Source of the DNA: Micromonospora saelicesensis
GTDB lineage: Bacteria > Actinomycetota > Actinomycetes > Mycobacteriales > Micromonosporaceae
Length of the DNA: 64,000 nucleotides
Direction of reading: 5' to 3'
Assembly (NCBI RefSeq): GCF_900091575.1
Contig: NZ_FMCR01000008.1
Coordinates: forward strand, 124,001 to 188,000
Every line of letters begins with the position of its first letter. The stretch's first letter is position 1. A model generated the notes under the pieces. It was not told the DNA's origin. It saw only the letters and a list, made by a program, of their open reading frames with translations, and ran no database searches. A program made the position numbers and the translations under genes. Shown here one piece after another: positions 1 to 8,100 of the stretch.

Positions 1-19
1 GTCCAGGAGATCCGCCGGG

Positions 20-571
20 TCATGACGCCGGTGGCTCGAGCGGCAGATCCCGACCGAGTACGCCGAACGGTCGCTCGTCGCCGGGGAAGTGGAAGTCGCG
101 CAGCACGTCGACGAAGCCGAACCGTCGGTACAACCGCCAGGCCCGCGAGGTCTGCTCGTCGGCCTCCGGGGTGGACAGCAGCACTGTGTCGCCCTCCGCC
201 ATGCCGAGCAGCGCGCGTAGCTGACCGGCGCCCAGACCGTGCCCCTGCGCTGGTGGCCGGACGTGCAGCTCGACCACCTCGAAGCAGTGGGTGAGCCAGC
301 GCGTGCGGGTCGGGGCGTCCAACGCGCGGTGCACCTGGTCGTGCCACCACTGACCGGAGGCGCCCAGGTAGCCGTAGCCGAAGCCGGCGAGGTGACCCTC
401 GCTGGTCAGGCTGGCGACCGCCCGGAAACCCGGCCGGCGGACGTGGGTGGCGATGTAACCGCGCCGAGCCTCCAGCAGGTCGGTGCGGTATCCCATCGCC
501 TCGCCGTAGACGGCCACCACGTCGTCCAGCCGCCGGACGAGATCGTCCGGCGTCCAGCGCACCAACCTCAT
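20..571 (-). CDS. GNAT family N-acetyltransferase
   Basis: A 183-residue protein with the GNAT fold, expected to move an acetyl group from acetyl-CoA to an amine; the substrate is unknown. The pyrophosphate-binding loop is at residues 108-114 (A-Q-G-H-G-L-G, matching the Q/R-x-x-G-x-G/A signature), after the strand ELHVRP. A C-terminal segment WRLYRRFGF is typical of the family's final strand. The ATG overlaps the stop of the upstream CrtA-like gene (ATGA), so the two are translated together as the end of a three-gene minus-strand operon. The length fits a single-domain GNAT enzyme. The family call is firm and the specific role is open. Confidence 0.8.
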   Translation of the reverse strand: MRLVRWTPDDLVRRLDDVVAVYGEAMGYRTDLLEARRGYIATHVRRPGFRAVASLTSEGHLAGFGYGYLGASGQWWHDQVHRALDAPTRTRWLTHCFEVVELHVRPPAQGHGLGAGQLRALLGMAEGDTVLLSTPEADEQTSRAWRLYRRFGFVDVLRDFHFPGDERPFGVLGRDLPLEPPAS

Positions 572-1347
572 GCCCGTCCACCCTTCACCGTTTCCGGGCC
601 GCCGTCGGCGACCCATCCGAGCACCGACCGGTCGCCGACCACGTCGCGCACCTCGAACCGGGCGAACAGCTCCTCGGCGTACCAGCCCGCGGTGGGGGTT
701 CGCATGATCGCCGCCCGATGCTCCGGGTGACGGTACGCGAACGCCACCAGGTCCGTCGGGTCGCGCCACACGCTCACCGTGCCCTGCCAACCCAACGGGG
801 CCTCTCCGACCCCGAACCGGGCCAGCAGCCCGGGCGCGTCGCGCAGGGCGGCGGCCACCGGCGGGATCGCCCGCCAGAAGGTGGCCGCCCGGCGGGCCCG
901 CAGCCGGGCCCGGGTCAGTGCCAGCACCGGGCCGGTGACCCGACCGCCCGACGGGTCGCCGAACGGCCGCTGGCCGGACCACTCGCCCCGGCTGGTCAGC
1001 GGGCGTAGGTCGATGCGCGCCTGGGCGTGGGCGATGCGCGCCCAGGCCCGCCCGACCGGCGAGTCGTCGAAGCCGGCCGCAGCGGCGGGAGAGTCCCAGA
1101 CGGTCAGCGCCGCCCACCGGGTCAGGTCGGCGTCCCGTGGCCCGAAGTCGGTGCCGGTCCCGGTGCCCAGCAGCTTGCCGAACCGAACGCCGGGAAGGGC
1201 CCGCAACCGGCGGGGGTCCACCGCCATCCGGGTCAGCGCCCGGGGCAGCGCGCCGCGGGAGGTCCGCCACACGTGCAGCGTGACCAGCTCCGGAGCCGCG
1301 CCGGCGTCGTTGCTGGGACTGCTGGTGCGCTCGCTTCGCTCGCTCAC
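568..1347 (-). CDS. Spheroidene monooxygenase (CrtA)-like protein
   Basis: A protein of about 259 residues resembling the CrtA-like proteins of actinomycetes, distant relatives of the heme-containing carotenoid monooxygenase of purple bacteria. Typical segments are VTLHVWRTSRGALPRAL near the N-terminus, the GVRFGKLLGTGTGTDFGP stretch, and DPTDLVAFAYRHPEHRAAI near the C-terminus. No carotenoid genes lie nearby, so a carotenoid substrate is not supported. The GTG overlaps the upstream stop (GTGA) and the downstream gene begins on its stop (ATGA). The first residues (MSERSER) are encoded by a dispersed GAGCGAAGCGA repeat, so the true start may be slightly downstream. Confidence 0.6.
   Translation of the reverse strand: MSERSERTSSPSNDAGAAPELVTLHVWRTSRGALPRALTRMAVDPRRLRALPGVRFGKLLGTGTGTDFGPRDADLTRWAALTVWDSPAAAAGFDDSPVGRAWARIAHAQARIDLRPLTSRGEWSGQRPFGDPSGGRVTGPVLALTRARLRARRAATFWRAIPPVAAALRDAPGLLARFGVGEAPLGWQGTVSVWRDPTDLVAFAYRHPEHRAAIMRTPTAGWYAEELFARFEVRDVVGDRSVLGWVADGGPETVKGGRA
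1327..1347 (-). repeat. GAGCGAAGCGA-type repeat at a gene start
   Basis: Read on the minus strand, this short stretch carries GAGCGAGCGAAGCGAGCG. Relatives with the same core occur at 22304-22332 and 59801-59844, each close to a gene start. Here it encodes the odd N-terminus MSERSER of the CrtA-like protein. It is probably a dispersed intergenic element and not selected protein sequence. Confidence 0.5.
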
Positions 1348-1832
1348 GCCACCTCGGCCGGGGTGCCGGCGGTGACCCGCAACAGCTCGGGGTAGGTGGT
1401 CGGGAAGACCGCCTGGGGTACGCCACCCGCGGCCCAGATCTCCGGGTACGCCGCCAGCGCCGTGTCCACCAGGGTGCGCAGCGGGTGCGGGTGCCCGAGT
1501 GGGGCGACCCCGCCGATCGGCTGCCCGGTGTGGGCCCGGACGAACTCCGGGGTGGCCCGGCGCAGTCGGGTGACGCCGATCGATGCCGCCAGGCCGGCGG
1601 TGTCGACCCGGTGCGCGCCGGAGGTGAGGACGAGCAGCGGTGTGTCGTCCGCGTCGAAGATCAGTGAGTTGGCGATCTGGCCGACCTCGACGTCGAGCGC
1701 CTCGGCGGCCGCTGCGGCGGTGTGCACCGCGTCGGGCAGCAGACGGACCATGCTGGGCTCACCGGCGCCGTCGAGCGTGCCGGCGGCGGTGAGCGCGTCC
1801 TGCACCGCCCGTACGTTCGGGTGTGGCTGCAT
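1344..1832 (-). CDS. YbaK/EbsC family aminoacyl-tRNA deacylase
   Basis: A 162-residue single-domain YbaK/prolyl-tRNA editing protein. Members of this family hydrolyse mischarged aminoacyl-tRNAs in trans, for example Cys-tRNA(Pro) or Ala-tRNA(Pro). Characteristic features are the segment VGQIANSLIF (residues about 50-59), the VLTSGAHRVD segment, and the late loop GQPIGGVAPLGHP that carries the family's conserved glycines. The length is standard. It starts at ATG 1832 and is the first gene of the minus-strand trio ending with the GNAT gene. It is divergent from the SOS mutasome operon, with 445 bp between the two start codons. Which tRNA it edits cannot be read from the sequence. Confidence 0.8.
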   Translation of the reverse strand: MQPHPNVRAVQDALTAAGTLDGAGEPSMVRLLPDAVHTAAAAAEALDVEVGQIANSLIFDADDTPLLVLTSGAHRVDTAGLAASIGVTRLRRATPEFVRAHTGQPIGGVAPLGHPHPLRTLVDTALAAYPEIWAAGGVPQAVFPTTYPELLRVTAGTPAEVA

Positions 1833-1897
1833 CCCGCCATTCTTCCCGGTCCGCTGGTGGCCGGTTCAGCCGGCCGGCACGCTCGGCGCGTCACACG

Positions 1898-1926
1898 TTG
1901 CATTTTCGTCGGAGGGGAGGTGTACT
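1898..1926 (+). promoter_or_regulatory. Candidate promoter of the SOS mutasome operon
   Basis: A -35-like TTGCAT (1898-1903) and a -10-like TGTACT (1921-1926) are separated by 17 bp. The predicted transcription start would lie around 1933, just before the two LexA boxes at 1939-1975, so bound LexA would block early elongation or open-complex formation. This is inferred from hexamer matches only. Confidence 0.4.
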
Positions 1927-1938
1927 GTCAGCAGCAGT

Positions 1939-1954
1939 TAGAACGAGTGTTCGA
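1939..1954 (+). promoter_or_regulatory. LexA (SOS) box 1
   Basis: TAGAACGAGTGTTCGA closely matches the actinobacterial and Gram-positive LexA operator TCGAAC-N4-GTTCGA, with the GAAC-N4-GTTC core intact. Its centre is 21 bp from that of the second box, about two helical turns, so two LexA dimers could bind on the same face of the DNA. It lies upstream of the HEPN-imuA'-imuB-dnaE2 operon, a canonical SOS target. Confidence 0.8.
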
Positions 1955-1959
1955 TTGCC

Positions 1960-1975
1960 TCGAACGCCCGTTCCA
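1960..1975 (+). promoter_or_regulatory. LexA (SOS) box 2
   Basis: TCGAACGCCCGTTCCA matches the LexA operator consensus with one outer mismatch. Together with box 1 it forms a tandem operator about 300 bp upstream of the first gene of the mutasome operon. No other LexA-like site was seen closer to that gene or inside the operon. Confidence 0.8.
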
Positions 1976-2015
1976 ACCAGCCGGAGCGCGGCGTTTCGCG
2001 GCGCCACCTCCGGGC

Positions 2016-2176
2016 GGTGCGGCTCCGCGGGCCGCACCAGGGTTTCCGGGCAGTCGCGAGCCTGGTCCCAACAGGCAGGAGCGTCGCCCGCCGCCCACGA
2101 CCCCCGGGCGGCGGGCGACGCACCCGCCGGTCCGCCGGCCGGGTGTGGTGTGGGGAAGCATCCACACCCGGCCGGC
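2016..2176 (+). promoter_or_regulatory. Hairpin-rich leader of the mutasome operon
   Basis: The 445-bp gap between the YbaK gene and the HEPN gene holds no convincing reading frame. Downstream of the LexA boxes it has an 8-bp stem (2016-2023 with 2031-2038), a perfect 16-bp stem (2081-2096 with 2106-2121, 9-nt loop) and a perfect 15-bp stem (2134-2148 with 2162-2176, 13-nt loop). None is followed by a U-run, so they are not textbook intrinsic terminators. They may attenuate, stabilise or be processed in the 5' leader. Confidence 0.55.
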
Positions 2177-2277
2177 CACACCCGGTGCGTCTTCCTCCGC
2201 ACCACCCCGACCTCGGCGTCTCGTCGGCGGCATCAGCCGCCGCAGTGACGTCTCGGCCACGTGGAGGAGAGACACCC

Positions 2278-2727
2278 ATGCCGACCAACCCGGCTCAGGC
2301 ACCGACGGTGCCGGCGCACGTGCTGCCGCACCGCACCCCCGCCCAGCTCCTCACGTTGGCCCGCCGTGGGCTGGTCGAGGCCGGCCAGACCCGACCTGAC
2401 GGTCTGCGCTACGCGGCTGCCCACCTGGCCGCCCTGCGCGCGGCGGCGGCCCTGCTCGCCGCCCGGGCCCGACCCGCGCCGAGCCGACGCAACCGGATCA
2501 CCAGCGTCTGGGTCCTCCTCTGCGCCGTCGCTCCGGAGCTCGACGAGTGGTCCCGGTTCTTCGCCGCAGGGGCCAGCAAGCGCGCCGCCGCCGAGGCCGG
2601 CATCCCCCGGGTGGTCAGCGCCCGGGAGGCCGACGACCTGCTCCGCGCTGCCGAACAGTTCGTCACGGTGGTGGAAACCGCGCTCGGTGTGGCCCACCAA
2701 CCGGCCCTGGACGGCCTCGCCGCCTGA
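2278..2727 (+). CDS. SAV_6107-type HEPN domain protein of the SOS operon
   Basis: A 149-residue, mostly helical, Ala/Leu-rich protein that I assign to the SAV_6107-type HEPN family, found in actinomycetes next to the imuB and dnaE2 genes. The first half carries DGLRYAAAHLAALRAAAALL. R44 and H49 give an R-X4-H spacing like that of HEPN ribonucleases, but whether this is catalytic is unknown. The start is ATG 2278 behind GGAGGAGAG. It is the first gene behind the two LexA boxes, so damage induction is inferred. A perfect 20-bp hairpin separates it from imuA'. Its biochemical role in mutagenesis is unknown. Confidence 0.7.
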   Translation: MPTNPAQAPTVPAHVLPHRTPAQLLTLARRGLVEAGQTRPDGLRYAAAHLAALRAAAALLAARARPAPSRRNRITSVWVLLCAVAPELDEWSRFFAAGASKRAAAEAGIPRVVSAREADDLLRAAEQFVTVVETALGVAHQPALDGLAA

Positions 2728-2730
2728 TCC

Positions 2731-2783
2731 CGCCGTGCCACCGGCCGCCCCGTGGGGGGAGCCGGGCGGCCGGTGGCACGGCG
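2731..2783 (+). terminator. Perfect 20-bp hairpin between the HEPN gene and imuA'
   Basis: 2731-2750 pairs perfectly with 2764-2783 around a 13-nt loop, starting 4 nt after the HEPN stop codon. There is no U-tract. It could be a U-less partial terminator, or an RNA-stability or processing element that sets the ratio of HEPN protein to mutasome proteins, because no separate LexA box precedes imuA'. Confidence 0.5.
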
Positions 2784-2829
2784 TGCCGGTCCTGATCTGA
2801 TCCACAGCAACGACGGGGGAGTTGGTCCA

Positions 2830-3555
2830 ATGGCGGGCCGCATGGTGGTCGGTTCCGCCGCGCTGGCCGATCTGGTGCGTCCGGCGAGCGCACCCGACCC
2901 GGTCGGTGGCCACCGGGTGCTGCCAGTGGTGCCCGAGCTGACCGGTCTGCTGCCCAACCGGGGCCTGCGCCGGGGCAGCACCATCGCGGTCGCCGCCGGC
3001 CAGCCCCGCCGCAGCGGTGGCACCTCGCTGATGCTGGCCCTGCTCGCCGAGGCGTCCCGGGCCGGCTCGTGGTGCGCCGTGGTCGGGGTGCCGACGTTCG
3101 GCGCGGGCGCGGCGGCTGAGCTGGGCATCGCCCTGGACCGGCTGGCCCTGGTGCCGAACCCCGGCCCCGAGTGGGCCACAGTGGTCGCCGCGCTGATCGA
3201 CGGGGTGGACGTCGTGGTCACCACCGTGCCGGCCTCGGTCTCCGCCTCGGTCGCCACCCGGCTGGCCGCCCGGGCCCGGCAGCGCGGCAGTGTGCTCGTC
3301 CCGTACGGCCGGTGGGACGGCGCGGACGTGACGTTGCAGGTGGTCCGAGGAGTCTGGGAGGGGCTCGGGCTGGGCCGGGGGCGGTTGCGCCGCCGGGAGA
3401 TCACCGTCTCGGCGCGCGGGCGCGGGGCGGCCGCCCGGCCCAAGGAGATCAAGGTCTGGCTCCCGGGTGACGAGCTGACCCGGGTGATCCCTCGTACGCT
3501 GCCGTCGCCCATGGGCCGATCGGCTGTGCCACTCGCCCTGGTCGGTCGGGGGTGA
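2830..3555 (+). CDS. ImuA'-like RecA-fold mutasome accessory protein
   Basis: A 241-residue protein in the ImuA' position. In mycobacteria ImuA' works with ImuB and DnaE2 in SOS-induced mutagenesis. Its core looks RecA-like (GLRRGSTIAVAAG, then a long helix, then DGVDVVVTTVPASV), but the expected P-loop reads AAGQPRRSGGTSL and lacks the GK[T/S] lysine, so ATP hydrolysis is doubtful. The C-terminal part is basic (GRLRRREITVSARGRG). ATG 2830 has GGGGGAG upstream. Its stop overlaps the imuB start (GTGA), indicating translational coupling. Assignment rests mainly on gene order plus the family segments. Confidence 0.7.
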   Translation: MAGRMVVGSAALADLVRPASAPDPVGGHRVLPVVPELTGLLPNRGLRRGSTIAVAAGQPRRSGGTSLMLALLAEASRAGSWCAVVGVPTFGAGAAAELGIALDRLALVPNPGPEWATVVAALIDGVDVVVTTVPASVSASVATRLAARARQRGSVLVPYGRWDGADVTLQVVRGVWEGLGLGRGRLRRREITVSARGRGAAARPKEIKVWLPGDELTRVIPRTLPSPMGRSAVPLALVGRG

Positions 3556-5165
3556 CCGGCGCGCCGGCACGCACGCTGCTGCTGTGGTGCCCGGACTGGC
3601 CGGTGCTCGCCGCCGAGATCGTCGACGGGGTGCCGGCGACCGGCCCGGTCGCCGTGCTGCACGCCAATCGGGTGGTCGCCTGCTCCGAGCGGGCCCGCGC
3701 CGAGGGGGTGCGTCGGGGGCTGCGCAAGCGGGAGGCGCAGGGGCGCTGCCCGCAGCTCACCGTCGTGGAGTACGACCCGGGCCGGGACGCCCGGGCGTTC
3801 GAGCCGGTGGTCGCCGCGGTGGAGGAGCTGGTCGCCGGTGTCGAGGTGGTCCGTCCGGGAGCCTGCGCGGTGGCCGCCCGGGGGCCGGGCCGTTACCTCG
3901 GCGGCGAGGAGGCGGCCGCCGAGCGGATCATCGAGCATGTGGCGCAGTCGTGCCTGGTGGAGAGCCAGGTCGGCATCGCCGACGGAGTGTTCGCGGCCGG
4001 GTTGGCCGCTCGCGCTGGCCGGGTGGTGGCACCGGGCGGGACACCGGAGTTCCTGGCCGGGTTGCCGGTCGAGGCGCTCGGCCGGTCGGCGCTGGCCGAC
4101 CTGCTGCGCCGGCTGGGGGTACGCACCCTCGGCGACTTCGCCGCCCTGCCGGCCGGCGACGTGCTGGCCCGGTTCGGGTTCGACGGTGCGCTGGCCCACC
4201 GGCTGGCCGCCGGGCGGGACCACCGCCCACTCGCCGTCCGGCAGCCGCCGGCCGACCTGACGGTGACCGCGGAGCACGACGAGCCGATCGACCGGGTCGA
4301 CGCGGCGGCGTTCGTGGCCCGGGCGCTGGCCGAGCGGCTGCACGAACGGCTGGCCGGGCACGGGCTGGCCTGCACCCGGCTCGGCATCGAGGCGGTGACC
4401 GAGCACGGGCAGGAGCTGCACCGGGTGTGGCGGCACGATGGCCTGCTCACCGCCGCGGCCATCGCCGACCGGGTGCGCTGGCAGCTCGACGGGTGGCTCT
4501 CCGGCAGCAACGGCCGCGCCGGTGCCCGACCGGCCCGACCGACGGCCGGCATCATCCGGCTGCGACTGATCCCGGACGGGGTGATCGCCCAGGCCGGTCT
4601 GCAGGCCGGCCTCTGGGGGGAGACCGGCGAGGAGCGGGAACGCGCGCACCGGGCGTTGAGCCGGGTGCAGGGCATCCTCGGCCCGGAAGCGGTGGTCACC
4701 GCGGTGCTCGGTGGTGGGCGCTCCCCGGCCGACCAGGTGCGACTGGTGCCGTGGGGCGACGAACGCGTCCCCGCCCGTCCTGGCCTGCCGGCCGATGCCG
4801 GCGCCGACCCGGCCACCGGCCGGGGTGGAGGCGGGGCTCCGCCGTGGCCGGGCCGGCTGCCGGCGCCCGCGCCGGCGGTGGTGCTGCCCACTCCGCTCGC
4901 GGCGACTGTGCACGACGCCGCCGGCGAGCCGGTGGTGATCAGCGCGCGGTTGGCGGTGAGCGCCCCACCGGCTCGGCTGGTGGTCGGCACCGGCCAGCCG
5001 GCGGAGATCGTGGGCTGGGCCGGCCCGTGGCCGGTGGACGAGCGGTGGTGGGCGCCGGCCGAGGCCCGCCGCCGGGCCCGGTTCCAGGTCAGCCTGGCCG
5101 ACGGTGCCGCCCTGCTGCTGGCCGTCGAGGCCGGGCAGTGGTTGGTGGAGGCGATCTATGACTGA
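3552..5165 (+). CDS. imuB: ImuB, catalytically inactive Y-family polymerase homologue
   Basis: A 537-residue Y-family polymerase paralogue, expected to be the hub linking ImuA', DnaE2 and the beta clamp during translesion synthesis. The catalytic acids of DinB-type enzymes are missing: the N-terminal strand reads LLLWCPDWPVLAAEI in place of DMD, and RPGACAVAARG replaces the SLDEA box. Palm and finger (GLRKREAQGRCPQL), helix-hairpin-helix (LLRRLGVRTLGDFAALP) and little-finger regions are recognisable. Residues 351-356 read QAGLWG, aligned with the clamp-binding QLPLWG motif of mycobacterial ImuB. It starts at GTG 3552, overlapping the imuA' stop, and ends 33 bp before dnaE2. Confidence 0.88.
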   Translation: MTGAPARTLLLWCPDWPVLAAEIVDGVPATGPVAVLHANRVVACSERARAEGVRRGLRKREAQGRCPQLTVVEYDPGRDARAFEPVVAAVEELVAGVEVVRPGACAVAARGPGRYLGGEEAAAERIIEHVAQSCLVESQVGIADGVFAAGLAARAGRVVAPGGTPEFLAGLPVEALGRSALADLLRRLGVRTLGDFAALPAGDVLARFGFDGALAHRLAAGRDHRPLAVRQPPADLTVTAEHDEPIDRVDAAAFVARALAERLHERLAGHGLACTRLGIEAVTEHGQELHRVWRHDGLLTAAAIADRVRWQLDGWLSGSNGRAGARPARPTAGIIRLRLIPDGVIAQAGLQAGLWGETGEERERAHRALSRVQGILGPEAVVTAVLGGGRSPADQVRLVPWGDERVPARPGLPADAGADPATGRGGGGAPPWPGRLPAPAPAVVLPTPLAATVHDAAGEPVVISARLAVSAPPARLVVGTGQPAEIVGWAGPWPVDERWWAPAEARRRARFQVSLADGAALLLAVEAGQWLVEAIYD

Positions 5166-5198
5166 GCCGCTGCTCCCCAGGTCGGAGGCGGATGCTCG

Positions 5199-8100
5199 AT
5201 GAGCTTCCACAACCCGAAGATGCCCTGGTCGGAGCTGGAGCAGGTGCTCTCCGGGCGGGCCAGCGGCGGCTCCGGCCGGTCGGGCGGTGGGCGGTCGCGC
5301 GAAGAGCGGCACCTGCACGTGGTGGACCCGCTCGCCGTGGACGCCGATGGCGGCGACTCCCCGGCCTGGAGCCGCCGCCGCGAGCAGTACCAGCCACCGG
5401 AGCTGACCCGCCCCGACGGCGTGGTGCCCTACGCGGAGCTGCACGCGCACACCAACTTCAGCTTCCTCGACGGCGCCAGCCACCCGGAGGAGCTGGCCGA
5501 GGAGGCGGCCCGGCTGGGGCTCACCGCGCTCGCCGTCACCGACCACGACGGCTTCTACGGGGTGGTCCGCTTCGCCGAGGCGGCTCGTACGCTGGGCCTG
5601 CCGACCATCTTCGGCGCGGAGCTGTCCCTCGGCCTGCCCGGCCCGCAGAACGGCGAGCCCGACCCGCACGGCGCGCACCTGCTGGTGCTCGCGCACGGCC
5701 ACGAGGGGTACGCCCGGTTGGCCACCACCATCGCCCGCGCCCAGCTACGTGGCGGGGAGAAGGGCCGCCCGGATTACGGGGACCTGGAGGAGGTCGCCGC
5801 CGAGCTGCGTGACCATGTGCTGGTGCTGACCGGCTGCCGCAAGGGGCACGTGCCGGGGGCGCTGCTCACCGAGGGGGTGGACGCGGCGGCCCGCGAATTG
5901 GACCGGCTGACCGCGCTCTTCGGCGCGGAGACGGTGGCCGTGGAGCTGACCGACCACGGCCATCCCATCGACGCCGATCGTAACGACGCGCTCGCCGAGC
6001 TGGCCGCCGCGGCCGGGTTGCCGACGGTGGCCAGCAACAACGTGCACTACGCCAGCCCCGGCCGGCGTCGGCTGGCCACCACCGTCGCCGCGGTCCGGGC
6101 CCGACGCAGCCTGGACGAGATCGACGGCTGGTTGCCCGCGGCTGCCACCGCCCACCTGCGCAGCGGCGCGGAGATGGCGGCCCGGTTCGCCGCGTACCCG
6201 GGTGCGGTGGCGCGGGCCGCCGAGTTCGGCGCCGAGTTGGCCTTCGACCTCCAGCTCGTCGCGCCGCAGCTACCGGCGTACCCGGTGCCGCCGGGGCACA
6301 CCGAGATGAGCTGGCTGCGGAAGCTGACCGCTGACGGGGCGCACGAGCGCTACGGGCCGCCGCAGGCGCACCCGACGGCGTACGCGCAACTCGACCACGA
6401 ACTGAACATGATCGAGGAGCTGGGTTTCCCCGGCTACTTCCTGGTGGTCTACGACATCGTCACGTTCTGCCGTGACCAGGACATCTACTGCCAGGGTCGG
6501 GGTTCGGCGGCCAACTCGGCGGTCTGCTACGCGTTGCGGATCACCAATGTGGACGCGGTCCGGCACCAACTGCTCTTCGAGCGGTTCCTCGCCCCGGAAC
6601 GGGACGGCCCACCCGACATCGACGTGGACATCGAGTCCGACCGCCGGGAGGAGGTGATCCAGCACGTCTACACCCGCTACGGCCGGGAGCACGCCGCCCA
6701 GGTCGCCAACGTCATCTCCTACCGGCCCCGGTCGGCAGTGCGGGACGTGGCCAAGGCCTTCGGCTACTCGCCGGGGCAGCAGGACGCCTGGAGCAAGCAG
6801 ATCGACAGGTGGGGCTCGGTCGCCACGGTCGATGTCGAGAACATCCCCGAGCAGGTGGTGGAGTACGCCAACGAGTTGCAGACGTTCCCACGGCACCTGG
6901 GCATCCACTCCGGCGGCATGGTGATCTGCGACCGGCCGGTGATCGAGGTCTGCCCGGTGGAGTGGGGGCGGATGCCCGGGCGCAGCGTCCTGCAATGGGA
7001 CAAGGACGACTGCGCCGCGGTGGGCCTGGTCAAGTTCGACCTGCTCGGTCTGGGCATGCTCTCCGCCCTGCACTACGGCTACGACATGATCGGGTCCCGG
7101 CTCGACCTGGGCGACATGACCCTGGACGACCCGGAGGTCTACGACATGCTCTGCCGGGCCGACTCGGTCGGGGTGTTCCAGGTGGAGAGCCGGGCCCAGA
7201 TGGCCACCCTGCCCCGGCTCAAGCCCCGCGAGTTCTACGACCTCGTGGTCGAGGTGGCGCTGATCCGCCCCGGCCCGATCCAGGGCGGTTCGGTGCACCC
7301 GTTCATCCGGCGCAAGAACGGCCAGGAGCCGGTGACCTTCGCGCATCCGCTGATGCGCAACGCCCTGGAGAAGACCCTGGGTGTGCCGCTGTTCCAGGAA
7401 CAGCTGATGCAGCTCGCCATCGACCTGGCCGGCTTCGACGCGGCCGAGGCCGACCAGTTGCGCCGGGCGATGGGCGCCAAACGGTCGGTCGAGCGGATGA
7501 CCCGGATCGCCGACCGGCTCTACGCCGGGATGGCCGAGCGGGGCATCACCGGTGAGCTGGCCGACGACGTCTACCGCAAGCTCACCGCGTTCGCCAGCTA
7601 CGGCTTCCCGGAGAGCCACGCGATGAGCTTCGCCTACCTGGTCTACGCCAGCTCCTGGCTCAAGCGTTACCACCCCGCGCCGTTCCTGGCCGCGCTGCTC
7701 AACGCCCAGCCGATGGGTTTCTACTCGCCGCAGACCCTGGTCGACGACGCCCGCCGGCACGGGGTGGAGGTCCGTCGTCCGGACATCAACGCCAGCGGGG
7801 CTCTGGCGGTGCTGGAGTCGACCCCGGAGACCCGGTGGGGCAGCGGGCCGGGGGAGCCGCCGCACGCCTGGGGGCTGGGCGGCCCCGCCGTCCGGCTCGG
7901 TCTGTCCAGTGTGCGGACCCTCGGTGCCGATGTGGCCGAACGGATCGAGGCCGAACGGGTCGCCGGTGGGCCGTACCGGGACATGCCGGATGTGGCCCGG
8001 CGGCTCGGTCTCACCGCCGCGCAGTTGGAGGCGTTGGCCACCGCGGACGCCTTCGCCTGTTTCGGGCTGACCCGGCGGCAGGCGCTGTGGGCCGCCGGTG

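Noticed and set aside
568..1347. Carotenoid biosynthesis role for the CrtA-like gene
   Set aside because: No crt genes are linked; the neighbours are a tRNA deacylase and an acetyltransferase, so only family membership is claimed.
1833..2277. Small protein-coding gene in the mutasome leader
   Set aside because: Open frames exist on both strands but lack domains, ribosome sites or plausible composition. The strong inverted repeats explain the sequence better.
2409..5702. Very long open frame on the minus strand antisense to imuA', imuB and dnaE2
   Set aside because: High GC at third positions removes stops from opposite frames. The product is Arg/Gly/Pro-rich and family-less, while the plus strand has clear motifs. 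The same applies to 6270-8891, 8677-10869, 22201-24933 and 31073-34126 on the minus strand.
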